DNA of 64,000 nt, from positions 496,001-560,000 of the forward strand of contig MU394069.1 in assembly GCA_022578605.1 (NCBI GenBank), in the 5' to 3' direction. The notes beneath the pieces were generated by a model. It saw only the letters and a list, made by a program, of their open reading frames with translations. It was not told where the DNA came from and did not search any database. The stretch comes from Camillea tinctor (taxonomy: Eukaryota; Ascomycota; Sordariomycetes; Xylariales; Xylariaceae). Positions 24,091 through 35,967 of the stretch are shown here, piece after piece (position 1 is the first letter of the stretch; the number at the start of each line of letters is the position of its first letter). A program made the translations under genes and the position numbers.

Positions 24091-26849
24091 CTACTTCGTT
24101 CGCTTAGCCTCGAGCTCCTTCTCATACTTGGCAATCAATTCCCTCCTGTAGAAAAGGTTAGTAAATTCACATCAACATAATATTTCTTGTGATGCATATC
24201 GTATGGGGTATGAATAGGGAATCGCTGTAAAGTAAGAATAAAAGAAAAAAAAGTAAAGGCTTACTGTAGATGGGGTGGCGCCGCGGCGTAGTGGCTAAAC
24301 TCCATGCTGAACTCGCCCTTGCCCTGGGTTGCTGCACGCAACTGTGTGCTGAAGCCGAACATAGCGTTGAGACTGCAGTCACAGATGAGGGTGAAGTCTT
24401 CGCTGCCGATTTCCGTGTCGATGATAGTAGCATTGCGCTTGTTCATAAGCATGAGAATGTTACCCTGAAACTCGTTTGGTGCCATGATAGTTGTCTTCAT
24501 GAGCGGCTCCAACACCTGTCCTCCCGCTTCGGGGAACACCTTTCGGAAAGCCATCTGCGCCGCCAAGCTGAACGCGAAATCGGACGAATCTGTTACGTGT
24601 GTAGCACCATCGTTGATCACCATGCGCACACCGATAACCTTGTGGCCTAGCAAAGGTCCCTTTTCGCATGCAATTTCGAAACCTTTACCACAGGCCGAGA
24701 TAAACTTGTCTGGAATGACGCCACCGACGACCTGGTTATCGAAGACAATCTTATCGGGATCCTCATTCGGCTCAATCCAACCACCTACACGGGCAAAATC
24801 ACCAGGCCCACCTGTCTGTCTTCGCAGAAGGTAATCGAATTCGGCCTTGTGCTGAATAGTCTCACGGTAGGCCACACGGGGTTGACCGGTGGTGCAGTCC
24901 ACCTTGTATTCTCGTCGAAGACGTTCGATATAAATTTCAAGATGCAACTCTCCCATACCCGAGATAATGGTCTCCTCGCTTTCCTCATCAACGTAAAGTC
25001 TGAAAGTGGGATCCTCGCGCTGGAAGCGGTTCATGGCTTTACTGAAGTTGTCGGCGTCCGTGCTCTTCTTGGGCTTGATGGAGAGTGACATGACGGCATC
25101 GGGCACGAACATAGAGGTCATGGTGTATGGCAAGTTTCCATCGGTGAAAGTGTCACCGGAAGCACATTCGACACCAAAGACAGCACAAATTTCACCAGCA
25201 CCAACCTCGTTCACATCCTCCATTTCGTTCGAGTGCATGCGTACAATACGCGGAATCCTCACCTTCTTGTCGGTTCTCGAGTTGAACAGGTACGTTCCCT
25301 TTCTGAGAGTACCTTGGTACACCCGAATGTAAGTAAGTTGGCCGTAGTTGTTTTCTTCGAGCTTGAAAGCCAAGCCGACAAACGGAAGCGAGTTGTAGGG
25401 GACCAGTTTCGTTTGGGCCTCGCCCTTCGATCTGTCTAAAGCTAGATTTTCCACATCGGCAGGGTTGGGGAGGTATTCGCACACAGCATCAAGCATGGGC
25501 TGAACGGACTTATCAGCCAGTGCTGATCCCATCATAACCGGGGTGAACTTGAGGTTAATGGTGGCTCTTCGAATCGCGTTCTTGATTTGTTCCGGAGTGG
25601 GCGTACGTTCGTCTAGGAACATCTCGGCAATCTCGTCGTCGACATCTGCTAGCTTCTCGATCAATTCCTGGCGCTTCTGCTCGGCAAGCTCCTTGAGATC
25701 ATCTGGTACCGAGTTCTCCACTCGTATTATTGTTCCCCTGGGACCTTCGTTATATATAGACTTCATATCTATCAGATCAACGACGCCCTTGAACTGATCT
25801 TCCGCCCCGATGGGTATTTGAATGGCGGCAGCGGGAATCTTTAGCTTCGAGTTGATCTGCTCCACGGCCTTCCAGGGGTTGGCACCCATACGGTCCATCT
25901 TGTTGACAAAACTAATACGGGGAATGTTGTACCGCTTCATCTGTCGGTCGACGGTGATGGTCTGGGACTGGACACCGCTGACGGCGCAAAGAATCATGAC
26001 GGCACCGTCGAGAACTCGCAGGGCACGCTCGACCTCAATGGTGAAATCAATGTGACCAGGGGTATCGATCAAGTTGATGTGGTACGTTTCCTCCTTGCCG
26101 TTTTCCATCTTCTTCCAGTCACAGAATGTGGCGGCGGACTGGATGGTAATTCCCTTCTCTCGCTCCAGGTCCATAGAGTCCATCTTGGCACCAGCACCAT
26201 CTTTACCGCGCACCTCGTGTATAGCCTTGATTCGGCCAGTATAGAAAAGAACTCGCTCGGTAGCGGTGGTTTTTCCACTGTCAATATGTGCCTATAAGGG
26301 TGTTTAGTATCCATGCCCGTTTCTTTCTCTATGCCCCCCTCTCTTCGTTGCGCTGGTCTCCTGGTTGGTAAGACCTCGGGGGTCTATTTATATAGATTTA
26401 GACATACGGCAATACCAATATTTCGCACTTTCGATAGTCGATGCTTCTCTTCGGGGCTCATCTTCGCAAAGACGGCATCGGGCGTAAGGTTTTGCGCTTC
26501 CTCAGCAGCCTTCCTCAAGCTATTCGCGAGTTCTCAGTCAGTCTATATAGGACGACAACAACAGCCCCAACAGCATCAGCAATAGCTATTAGCTGTAGTG
26601 GCAGTAAGCGATGCGCCGGGAGGAAGAGGCTCACGCTTCGCCAGCAGCAGCAGAGCTTACTGCTGCGAATCTGGGTTTGGTAAGGTTGAAGTATCTACGC
26701 CCTTCGACTCGCAATGGAGCGGCGATGAACTGGAGTGGCGATCTTGCTCCGGGAAACTGGGAGCTCACACAGAGGAAACGTGCATTAAACCTCGAATTCA
26801 AGGTGCGGCCGCCACCATTGAGGGCGGCCACAGCTCGTTGAACCCTCAT
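24091..26849 (-). CDS. MEF1: Mitochondrial translation elongation factor G (EF-G1)
   Basis: Four exons: 26635-26849, 26408-26519, 24265-26291 and 24091-24145. Introns are 115, 116 and 119 nt with donors GTGAGC, GTATGT and GTAAGC. The product has 802 residues. Residues 1-~75 are Arg/Ser/Ala-rich without acids, as in a mitochondrial presequence. The GTPase domain follows: P-loop AHIDSGKTT (110-118), KGITIQSA switch I, DTPGH (185-189) and NKMD (239-242). EF-G domains II-V follow, including [14 protein letters not shown] and the closing [17 protein letters not shown]. The last exon encodes only the Lys/Glu-rich tail ([17 protein letters not shown]). The protein drives ribosome translocation in mitochondria. 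The start is the first ATG of the presequence exon (26849); an in-frame extension upstream is hydrophobic and unlikely. Confidence 0.95.
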
Positions 26850-27704
26850 AATGAACAGAGGGGAGAAAGAAAGAAAAAAAAGAAAAGAAAAAAGAAGGAA
26901 TATAATAAGAATACGACTCAGACAAACAAGGATCGAGGTAGAAGAAACCCCCAAGACAAGTCGATTTACACGAATCGAAATGTGTATAACGGGATGGAGG
27001 GGGGAAGAAACTTAAAAAAAAAAAAAAAAGAAAAAAAAAAAAGCTTCAAGAATTTTTTACTGGGGTTTGGTGGGGTAACACGGGCAAGACGGGTTCCATC
27101 CAAGGTGAGCGATCGGCGAATTAGAAGCCGGTAAGCCCCTCCAACTGGTAAATATCAAGTCCCTGAATGGCTTAGAGAAGAGTAATATGAACTTAAAATG
27201 TTAAAGCAGGTGAGTAAGCTAGAATAACCTCCAGCTATCATCTTAGGGCTCTCGTTTATAGTTCATGTAGTGCAACGCTTCAATTGAGTAACAGGTAAGT
27301 TAGAGACTCAGGTACCTCAAGTACATAGGAGGTAGGTTACTGACATTTACCATCATCGTACATCAAGTGAATTGTTTCGAATGCTGTATCTTCAAGACAT
27401 ATTGGAATTATATATACATCGATCAAGTCGACTCTAAGTAACAGACCCCCTCCTTGCCGCCTTGAAGCGTCTATCATGCAAAATCTCATTAACATGCATC
27501 TCCGCTCTTAAACATGTATATGCCAGTGCGAACAAACACCGCCTGCTAGAAAACAATGCGCCATCGCAAGCATCAGAACTGCAAATCCAAGAACCCAACA
27601 AACGCGGATGCCGTGCCTAGTTTATCGGTTTAACCCCCTCTCCCCATTACGCCGTATCTACCCAAAAGAACAAAACCAAAAACAGGATCTCGGGTATGAA
27701 CACA
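26850..27704. other. Intergenic region between MEF1 and the aspartic protease gene
   Basis: Contains the MEF1 promoter and leader, including the A-rich tract at 27014-27042, and the 3' UTR of the protease gene. No gene seen. Confidence 0.6.
27014..27042 (+). repeat. Poly-A tract (poly-T upstream of MEF1)
   Basis: Sixteen A, one G and twelve A; on the MEF1 strand this is a poly-T tract about 165 bp upstream of the start codon, a plausible nucleosome-excluding promoter element. Confidence 0.8.
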
Positions 27705-29270
27705 TTAGAGAAGGAGGAAACCTCCGCTGCCCACCAACATGAAACCCACGCTGGCGCAGACAACGATTGCGTACGACCAATCGAGTGCGGGAGGTAGCGA
27801 GGCTGCGCTGCTTGCGTTCTCTCTAAAGCCACTGCTTGCACCGTACGTCGGTGTGGTAAGTGTTCCGCTGGAGATGGCGTCTTGGCTAGGCGCTGGCGTA
27901 GACGAGGGGATGGAAGCGCTCCGGCTCGGGAAAGCCACGATGTTCGATGTCGTAGCGTTGAAGTCGGTGGGCGCAATGCCAATTTCGTTGTTCTCGAGAT
28001 CGTAGACTACGTAGGCCGAGCGTAGGAATGTATCGCCAAGCAGGAACGGGTCGCTGCTGAAGTTCTGGATGCCGAATTGGCACGCATCCTGGCCTGCGTA
28101 GGGTCCGCTCTGGAACTTCAGCGGGTCGCCCGTGGTCAGTGGGAGCACCAGCTCGTCCATGGTCACGTTGATTACGGGACCGCCAACCCCCGCGAATCCG
28201 AACGAGAAATATCCATTGCTGTTCTCCATGCTGCACGGAAGCACTGCAACCTGGACTTCGGCGTTGTAGCCAGCACCCACTTCACGCCAGACCTGTTGAG
28301 CCAAGTCGTTCGGTAGATAGCTGAAGGTGGTACCTGAATCTAGGACCACGGGGATAGGAAACTCGCTCGAGGACAGGGCATCGGAACCTGAGGACGAGTA
28401 CGCACTCAAGGATGTTAAGGCGACCATGAAGGATGTGAATGCTTGGGATCGGCTGTCTTGGTAGATGTTAATACGGGTGAGATCGCCCTTGTATTTGTCC
28501 GTGTCGATTCCGCCAAAAAGGATGTTGCCGGTACTCGCGTCCAGATCGTTAAGCCACAAACTGTAAGCGTTGGAGTTTATTAGCCCTTCCTCGCGCATCT
28601 GCACGGGTAGGTTGTTGTAAGCCGAAGAGGCGCGGCCGGTTGAGGCGACAATGGCTTCGTTAAGCGCATATCCCACGCCAACAAGACCGTAGGGGATAGT
28701 AGTGTCCAAGCCAAGACCCATCGTCATATTCGACAGAGTCGAATCGCCAATTGTGAAAGTCTCGGTAATGTAATCACCCTCCGAATGACTGCCATCGACG
28801 TAGGATATACTGAAGTCGTTCTGACCTATAGTCTGCAAGGACGAGGAGTCGTCTGGGTTATCTATATGGCGACGTTCATGTTAGTTACGACTGTGTGTAG
28901 GTGCTTGGGTATATTGTTCCGTCGAACAAGACTTACATGAACCCAGAGAACATCCTTGATTACTGGAACCAACACTGTTACTATCGGTATCGGTGCAGAC
29001 GCTGGCGCTGCTCGAAGGGACCCAGATGTCACTAGAACCGGTATCCAGCTGAAGCGTCAAGTTCTGTGCGGGTGTGCCAACCGAGCACGATGCAAAATAG
29101 CCTCCTCGGTTCTTCTCGTTCGTGATGACCTCTTCGATTGTTCCATCGGCGCGCCTAGCGAGCTTGGGTGCTCCACTAGCCCTCTTCGATATGTCCCATT
29201 GCACCACCTGGGCCGAGGCCACAGAGGCGGCTATTAGCGAGCCTGTCGCTATCGTTGCGGCGTTTCTCAT
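27705..29270 (-). CDS. Yapsin-like GPI-anchored aspartic endopeptidase
   Basis: Two exons: 28937-29270 (ATG at 29270) and 27705-28861. The 75-nt intron has a GTAAGT donor and a TATAG acceptor. The product has 496 residues. A signal peptide (about 1-20, ending ASVASA) is followed by a short propeptide with basic pairs (KR at 29-30, RR at 39-40). The two catalytic aspartates lie in LQLDTGSSDIW (Asp 76) and VVLDSGTTFSYL (Asp 286). The flap tyrosine is in ISYVDGS (about 132). Cysteines in the insertion after the first motif and late in the C-lobe follow the yapsin/OPSB pattern. The Ser/Thr-rich stalk plus the hydrophobic C-terminus (YAIVVCASVGFMLVGSGGFLLL) is a GPI-anchor signal. Expected at the cell surface, processing secreted or wall proteins after basic residues. 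Confidence 0.93.
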
Positions 29271-31001
29271 GTCTACTGTGGGTAACGTGTGGAAGAAAGG
29301 AAAGGAAGGGTGTAAAGAAAAGAAAATGGCGAATATGTAGAAGTGAGTAAGTAAGGAAGTAGGTATAAAAGATTAGGGGGGGGAGTGGTGTGGAAATAAA
29401 TTTGGCTGTTGACTCGACGGTACGGATGATGGGGGAATTGTATTGTATGTATAAGAGACGAAGGTCCGTATTGTATGGTCGTACTTGGTTGTACTTGGTC
29501 GTACTAGTAATAGTACCTACATAGAAGCACGGATACCCCTGGTCTGCCAAGAGAAACCTAAAGGGTGATCGTCCAAAGGCTAAAGCAAGAAATGACGAAG
29601 ACCGAAAAAAAAAAGATCAGATGCCAATGAGAGATCTTGTTTTGAAGATGCACAACTTTCTTGGACAAAACACGATGCAAGAGGGGGAACAAAGAGTTTT
29701 CTTTTTGGGTGGAGAGAGATGCAGTAGAAATAGGTTAAAAATAAGAGAAAGAAAGTCAAAGACATTTTTTTCTTGTAGGCCTTTTTGTTAGGCGGATTTG
29801 GATTATTAAGGCGCTTCTCTCTAATATCTAATACGGTCATGAAACAGGTAAGAAACCTGAGCGAGGTGCTGGTGGGCGGTACCCTTCAGCTCCTATGGCC
29901 CCGGAACATGGGTTGGAAGATTAGCCCAGGTACCCAGTAGTACCCGTGGACTCCATTCGTTGCAGCTACATGAGCTTATTTCCAGTGGCTGAAGCTTATT
30001 AGTGAGGTACATAGGCGTACACACATTTAGGTTTTCGAGTACAGAATTAAAGTCCACTACGTACTACTATGTACCCTACAATACAATACATTCTTCACCT
30101 TCTCCGCGCTTCTGTCTTGTCTCTCATGCGGACCTCGCGGGATCTCGAATTAGCCACCCATTTATTCACCAACCCACATCAAGTCTAGGCAGACATCAGC
30201 TATCAAACAGGGTAGTGTTCAGCTAATAGCACTCTAACCACTCGCATGCATGCACCTAAGAACACACTATATCCTACTATGTAATAGGTCGATTATGTGC
30301 CGTGTTTCCGATCGCTTACTCTTGGTATTAGATCCCAAGAGTCTTGGAACTGTAGAAAGGTGTAACTACCGGCCTCACTTATTATCTTTTGGGATGTACC
30401 TGCCTATCTTAAGGTGCAACGGACGCTAAGTCTTGAAGTGAAGAATGTAGGTTAGTGTAGTGTATATTTGTGCAATAATGAAGGTTGACAGACGGTACCT
30501 TTTTACGGTCAGTGGGCCATCGAGGTATTGTCGTACCTACTAGGTACACTTAAGTAGGCTAGGTAATAAACAACAAGCCTACTGTTAGCGTTATTCGATA
30601 AAACTAGGTAATAGGTAGTGTACCCATGCCTACCAGGGTGTCATATCCTGACCTAAGGCATGCCGCTTTAACCACAAGCTTGACATGTATAAACTTAGTG
30701 TAAACGACATTTTATAGAGAGCTTCTGTTTAAATGGTATAGTTTTTGGAAAGGCCTCGTGCCTTTCTTAAGTTTAGGTTATGTTTAGGTAGAGCTCAAAC
30801 TCATTTTATAGGCTTAGAACTCAATATAGCTCTCCAATCAACTCAGTGCACACACACATATATATATATGGACGGGTATCCATGAGTAGCTGACCAACGA
30901 GATGCCCTTTACCTCGACAACCCAGCAATTCCCCAAGTTATCCCTCGACAGGCAACTTCACCCAATCTTCTCACTACTTATCGACTGCGTATCAAGAAAA
31001 T
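29271..31001. other. 1.7-kb spacer, no recognisable gene
   Basis: Contains the promoter region of the protease gene (purine/pyrimidine runs, poly-A) and, at the right end, a CA/TA repeat that includes a TATA-like box for the small gene starting at 31002. TAGGTA/TACCTA words are frequent. Confidence 0.5.
30849..30869 (+). promoter_or_regulatory. (CA)5(TA)5 repeat with TATA-like box
   Basis: A dinucleotide run that switches from CA to TA. The TATATATATA part lies about 135 bp before the ATG at 31002 and could serve as its TATA element. Confidence 0.4.
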
Positions 31002-31490
31002 ATGGCCTTTACACAAGTCGTCGTGGATCTCTTTCATGCTGTTCTATCAGCCAGCGTTGATGTCCTAGACCCCATCGCTATCGCATGCGCGAATGTCGAA
31101 ACACGCCTACTTCAGATCTCCGGGTTCCCCAGCTCAATCACCTTTCGCATGTTCGTTGAACTCCCAGAGACAACAGTAATCCCAGGCTGTCCATACATTC
31201 TCCCTCGGGATGCACAGGAGGTTAGGGTAGGAGTTTTGATCCTCCTATTAATCATACCTTATCTGGTCGGCGTGGAAGATGACATGCGTCCTAACCCCCT
31301 TATTGGGAGGCTGGTCAGACCCTTGACAAAGAGGAACAGATTCGTGGCTTATGCTCTTATGGCAATTCGAGTTTGGTTGCTAATGGCCGCATGGAACGCC
31401 ATCCTGATAAATTTCCTTCAGACTGGAAACCGTTATATGCTAATGTGCAAAACATCTCTTCTCATCCTTATACTAAAGTTTAGTATATAA
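31002..31490 (+). CDS. Small putative membrane protein, unknown
   Basis: Intron-less frame of 162 residues from ATG at 31002 (context AAAATATGG). Hydrophobic stretches occur at about 78-90 (VGVLILLLIIPYLV), 112-130 (FVAYALMAIRVWLLMAAW) and 150-161 (SLLILILKF), separated by charged, Pro-containing segments. No family is recognised. A TATA-like run lies upstream. The frame ends soon after the last hydrophobic segment, so a missed splice at the 3' end is possible. Third-position GC bias is weak, so this could be a young gene or a chance frame. Confidence 0.4.
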   Translation: MAFTQVVVDLFHAVLSASVDVLDPIAIACANVETRLLQISGFPSSITFRMFVELPETTVIPGCPYILPRDAQEVRVGVLILLLIIPYLVGVEDDMRPNPLIGRLVRPLTKRNRFVAYALMAIRVWLLMAAWNAILINFLQTGNRYMLMCKTSLLILILKFSI

Positions 31491-31882
31491 TCTGAGGTAT
31501 AGGCTAACTAAGGGAAATGTTTTTTTTGAAAGAAAGGGACTGTGATTGATAATGATAAGAGGTAGCATCTGCGTATGGCCATCTGTATAGAGTAGTCGAA
31601 GCTCCTAAAAGGGCTACGAAAGGGATAGGTCCTTCAACCCGCCAACTCACTTGACTTAGCGTGGCACTCGATGGTTCTGGCGTGAAATTATGCCAGATGA
31701 TTCGAAGACCTGTTGAAATATGGGGTTACCACCCACCATACGGTATTAACTAGGTTACATGCTGGTATCTATATATACCGGGCTTCCGTCTTCCCATAGA
31801 CTCTCTCTTGTATTAAGTCTAACACACTTTATCCTATCCTCTCAATACCGTCTCATACCAATAAGACCACGAACCAGCTAAC
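31491..31882. other. Short spacer between two small candidate genes
   Basis: No coding signal. Contains the TATATATA element at 31770-31777 described separately. Confidence 0.5.
31770..31777 (+). promoter_or_regulatory. TATA-like box for the 31883 candidate gene
   Basis: TATATATA about 107-113 bp before the ATG at 31883, followed by a CT-rich stretch (TCTTCCCATAGACTCTCTC), the usual fungal core-promoter arrangement. Confidence 0.4.
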
Positions 31883-32463
31883 ATGTTCCGCACCGACTCA
31901 ATTCCGCAAGACGCTACATCCGAATCGATTACAATGTCCTTGAGCTCAATTCGATACTTTGGACTTCAGTGAGTACACGTCAATTGCCAGTAGAGCATTG
32001 TTATGGTATCGTGATTATTGAAGGTCGAAAACTAACCAATGCCATCGTCAGCAATCAGACTTGGACAAGTTCTGTGAGGGGTTGAGCTTATCTTAGAAAA
32101 TAGAAGAGACTGTTTGTACGCAAACAAGCCATGCTGCTCTGCGTGGTCGCATCGTGACAAGTTCCGTGTATCAAGACCCCAACATAATCGATCCGTGCAA
32201 GAGCTGAACACTTCAAAAGGAGCGTGCTCAAAACAGTATCTCACATGGCATCCTGCTTGATCGATGCCATGCTCCACTGAAAACACCATATAGGTGGAAA
32301 GGTAAAAAAAATTCAGCATATAATATCTCAACCAGGTGACACCGGAGTGCTCCTTGGCGGATGCCTAATGGCCACCGCCCTGGCATCATTGGTATTCATA
32401 CTAGTGGCGTCAACCGCAAACAAGAAGTTTTTGGGCGCATCGTCACCCGCCGTGTCACCTTGA
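31883..32463 (+). CDS. Candidate small single-pass membrane protein (three short exons)
   Basis: Hand-built model: exons 31883-31968, 32052-32080 and 32336-32463, giving 80 residues. Intron 1 is convincing: GTGAGT donor, CTAAC branch and CAG acceptor. Intron 2 is weak: GTTGAG donor, CAACCAG acceptor and a 255-nt length that is long for this window. Without it the frame stops at 32085, leaving a 39-residue peptide. Exon 3 encodes one clear transmembrane segment (GVLLGGCLMATALASLVFILVAS) followed by a short tail. No family is recognised. A TATA-like box and CT tract upstream support transcription. Confidence 0.3.
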
Positions 32464-32517
32464 TGACGATTGATACAAAAATTGTCTTCGCTTCAGAGAC
32501 CCGCTAGTCCGCCAGTC

Positions 32518-32736
32518 CTAAGACTGGATCCATAACCACACCACGACCAAGATCCACGTCAGGAGGAGGGCCCAGACGCAGTCAATGATCGCTTCACGCC
32601 AGAACCGCCTCCAGCGAGTGTCAGCCAGTCCGGAGACCGGCATCGCCCACCGAAACAGCCTGACCAGGAGGTTATGAGCGCGAAGCCCAGCCACGAAGAA
32701 GAAAGGAAGGATATTGGCGGTAAGAAAGATTTGCAT
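32518..32736 (-). CDS. Small hydrophobic membrane protein candidate, 72 residues
   Basis: Single frame with ATG at 32736. Two hydrophobic segments (about 2-17 IFLTANILPFFFVAG and 51-71 IIDCVWALLLTWILVVVWLWI) flank an Arg-rich middle with several Trp. A TATAAA element lies about 90 bp upstream on the same strand. No family recognised. It faces the small genes at 31002 and 31883 tail to tail, which is suggestive of a local set of small membrane proteins, but expression is unproven. Confidence 0.35.
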   Translation of the reverse strand: MQIFLTANILPFFFVAGLRAHNLLVRLFRWAMPVSGLADTRWRRFWREAIIDCVWALLLTWILVVVWLWIQS

Positions 32737-32821
32737 AACAATACCTAACCTACGAATTTACGTGGGCGGATGAAGAAGAAAGGAGAAGAGAAGACAGCAC
32801 AGAGGCATCTAGAATCTGGGG

Positions 32822-32827
32822 TTTTAT
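32822..32827 (-). promoter_or_regulatory. TATAAA box for the 72-residue gene
   Basis: Reads TATAAA on the minus strand, about 90 bp upstream of the ATG at 32736. Confidence 0.4.
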
Positions 32828-35703
32828 AAGAGCTAGCAATCCAATTGAAGCAGGAAAGCACTCTCGAATGCTTGGATGCACAGTGAAGATGCCACGCGAT
32901 GATGACGGAGGAAGGGTGCTGGAACCTTCCGTGGCCGTTTAACTTTTTGGCTGTTAAAGTTTTTAAGGGGTATGTTTATTGCAAATTTCTAGCTTTTGTA
33001 GAAAAGAACGATTGCCAAAAGTGTAAGGAAATAGTTCCTGCTTGGACTCTTTGAGCAGTAGGTATGGCAGGAACTTGTAGTAAGTATGCTGACCTTCCTC
33101 CTCCTTTTGTCTCACGAGTAGGTCATACTGAATTATTTGGAAGGGCCGATATACTACAACGCGGTGTTGATATGACGAAACTCAAAGTATATTAACATAA
33201 TGATAGGAAGGCATTGCTTGATATTGTCAAATAGAACCACTTATAGCCGTATGCCTTAGTAGAGATGGAATGAGACTACCGTATCCATAAGCAGTCGGTT
33301 TATCTAGTAATAGGTACTATGGATAAGACGAGGCCCCTTCATAAATAATAAACGCGTAAAGATCAATTTAGTCGTAGTTGGGCTGAATATTATATAAAAC
33401 GAAGATCTAGAAATACATGAGGCTGAGGGCTGTGGTCTCGACCATGTATTGTACATACTGCATCTATATGCCCTCCTCTCAGGGTGCCTGGCTGATGAGC
33501 CAACCTTCATAAAAGCGGCATGAACGCTAGTCCCAATGTGACTAATGAAAGCTAACTGATTTGGAAATATTTACCGCATTTGATTGGCTGTGAGGGACTG
33601 TCAGCTGTTGTACCCCCATCCATTTCCCTGTTATTCCAGTGTATGATCGCTTCACTGCCTCCTTTTTCTGGGGCTTCCTACTAAACAGACAACTGGACTT
33701 AATCGTAAACTACATCCAATAGAACATTGAATCCGCATGTATTGATATGTTCGCTCTCCGGTCCGAGTCAAAACCAAAAAAAATATATCCGGTGTTCCAT
33801 CTTACATTCCCCCTTTCTTCCTTACGTCATCCTCCGTCTGGACTTAACCAAGATCATGAAGTTGAAAGGGCGACAACTTCTATATTGCAGGCAGGAACAT
33901 CTTTGTTTCGCCTTCCATGGCCTTATAAGGCAATCTCCACTCATCATTAGGTTGCAGGCATCATCCATCTCACTCCTTCCACTTTGCTGTCCTTAGCCTG
34001 CAATACAACTAGGTATAAAAAAACATTTCGATGTCGTTTGAACCCACCTATACGGTGCAGATGTCATGCAGAGCCTACCCCCGTGGTCGTGGCAGCCACG
34101 GGATAAATGTCTAACATTACCGAGTTGGGAGGGCGGCGTACGCGTCCTCGAAGCTTTCACCGGCTGTTGAGTCGACCAATGACATAAATATCGAAACCAA
34201 TCCTCCCCCTCCACTTCGAGGCTTGCGTTGTTCTTTTTGGTTACTTGGTTTGATAACTTTCCTTGTTCAAGATGTAAAACTGAGCATAGCCGCTGTTTGA
34301 AGAAAATAAAAATCGGTTGCAGGCGGTATGCCGGTATCTAAATCATCCGGTTCACGGGAAGGTTGCGGTAAGTATTTGAGTATCGTCTAAAAAGGAAAAC
34401 GATTGGCCACAGGATATAGCTCGCGCTTAGGATGGGGGCTGAATGCCTTCCTACGAGCTTCTTCGAGAGGCCTCCCTCCTTGATAAACCCCCCAAAAAAC
34501 AAAAAAACAAAGCAAGCGCTTTGTATGTACAGGTGAGACTACCTACATGTTCTATGCAACTAGCCATGTGGAAGGTACCAACGTGTAAGTGATGTATCCT
34601 GGCTTGTACCAGTTGACCAATGCAGTGCACTGGTCTACACGACCAACGACCGGAACTATCCGCATTCGCAAAAGTTACGATTTACGTTTAAGTCGTTATT
34701 TCCTTTCTGTTCTGTGTGTCAATGTATCACAGTAGACTAGCATAGCCGCACAAGTCACAATGCTATTGTTTCCCTGTGTTCCGTGTATTTGTAGTCCGAA
34801 ACAACTTCAGTCTAGAGCTTGGCAGCTGAAACGGCCTCATCTCCACAACCCGGCTCGAATAGGCATTTGCCATACGTCGTCGAAATACACTTGACCAGGG
34901 CTCTTGGCGTTCCGTGTTTCTCCCGGCTCCTCATATTGTGACCCCGGTCGTGAAGCGCCCTCGACCGTGCATAGGGTGAGATAATGTTTCTGTCTGACAA
35001 GCCACCGCGTAACTGGTAGTCGCTTACTCAGAATAACCCACGATGAATGCCTAGGTGATGATAACTGGAATCGATAATTCCAATCTACACAGGTTAAACT
35101 TATACTGCGGTGTAAGGCAGCCTGGTGGTACTTGCTAATGGGCGGATACTAGGTATCATAACCCATAAGGTTATTTACTGGATACGCTGCTCTCAGGATC
35201 AATAAGCTAAAGAGGAAGAATTAGCACCTGTTTTAGACTAGGTTACAGTCTACCATGGAATCTCACGATGTAGATATCTGGTAGCTGCATACTCCCCAGG
35301 TGAGTAAATATTCTGTCGAAAATTACGCTGTACCTAGTCAGATAATCTACGTAAACGTTGATATCCAATACCAAGTCTCGTCGTTTATACCAGTAGATGG
35401 TTATACACCTCAATTTCCATCCAACTCCGGGATGATAGTTACAGTCTATTCCATCGGTGAACTTTCAATAATCATGTGTCTGTTTTTGATACGTACATAA
35501 AAGAAATACAATTCATAATGAGAAAACTCCCCATACAAATACCTATGAACCCCCTATCACTATCTACTGAGGGACCAAAGTAAAGAGAGTCAAAGAAAGG
35601 AATCCTAGCATAAAGTCCATAGCATACATCGTGGTAGCCAAAGTATTCTGCATCACCACCAGCATCACCACTTACACTAGCTCATCGAAGCTCCCTAAAC
35701 ACA

Positions 35704-35967
35704 ATGCGCCACTCCCAGACCATCCACTGCCTCCTCTGCAAATTCTGCGCACACGCTGTCAGTACTAAGTACGCGCATGTGAGTCCCGACTCTCTGCTGT
35801 CTGCACTTCTGGTACACGCCGGCTGCTGTGAGGAGCATGTGGGTAGGTTTATGGATGTCAGAATGGGAGGGGGGAGGGAAAGTAGAAATGGGAGGAGGGA
35901 AAAGGGGAAAGGGGGCACATTAATAAGACGATCCCCTTTTCGACGAAGAAGGGGGTTAAAAGCATGA
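35704..35967 (+). CDS. Cys-rich small ORF, unknown
   Basis: 87-codon frame with a favourable start context (AACACAATG). The first half looks protein-like, with HCLLCKFCAHAV and HAGCCEEHV, cysteine/histidine pairs that could bind a metal. The second half is a Gly/Arg/Lys low-complexity run through purine-rich DNA and may be intron or UTR, because GTGGGT and GTAGGT donors follow the codons for EEH. The true gene may therefore be spliced differently. No family recognised. Confidence 0.3.
   Translation: MRHSQTIHCLLCKFCAHAVSTKYAHVSPDSLLSALLVHAGCCEEHVGRFMDVRMGGGRESRNGRREKGKGGTLIRRSPFRRRRGLKA

Noticed and set aside
26598..27134. 178-codon plus-strand frame over the MEF1 first exon and leader
   Set aside because: Lys-rich because of poly-A DNA; overlaps the well-supported MEF1 presequence exon.
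32032..32331. 99-codon minus-strand frame
   Set aside because: No protein-like composition, no promoter element, and it overlaps the better-supported plus-strand splice signals.
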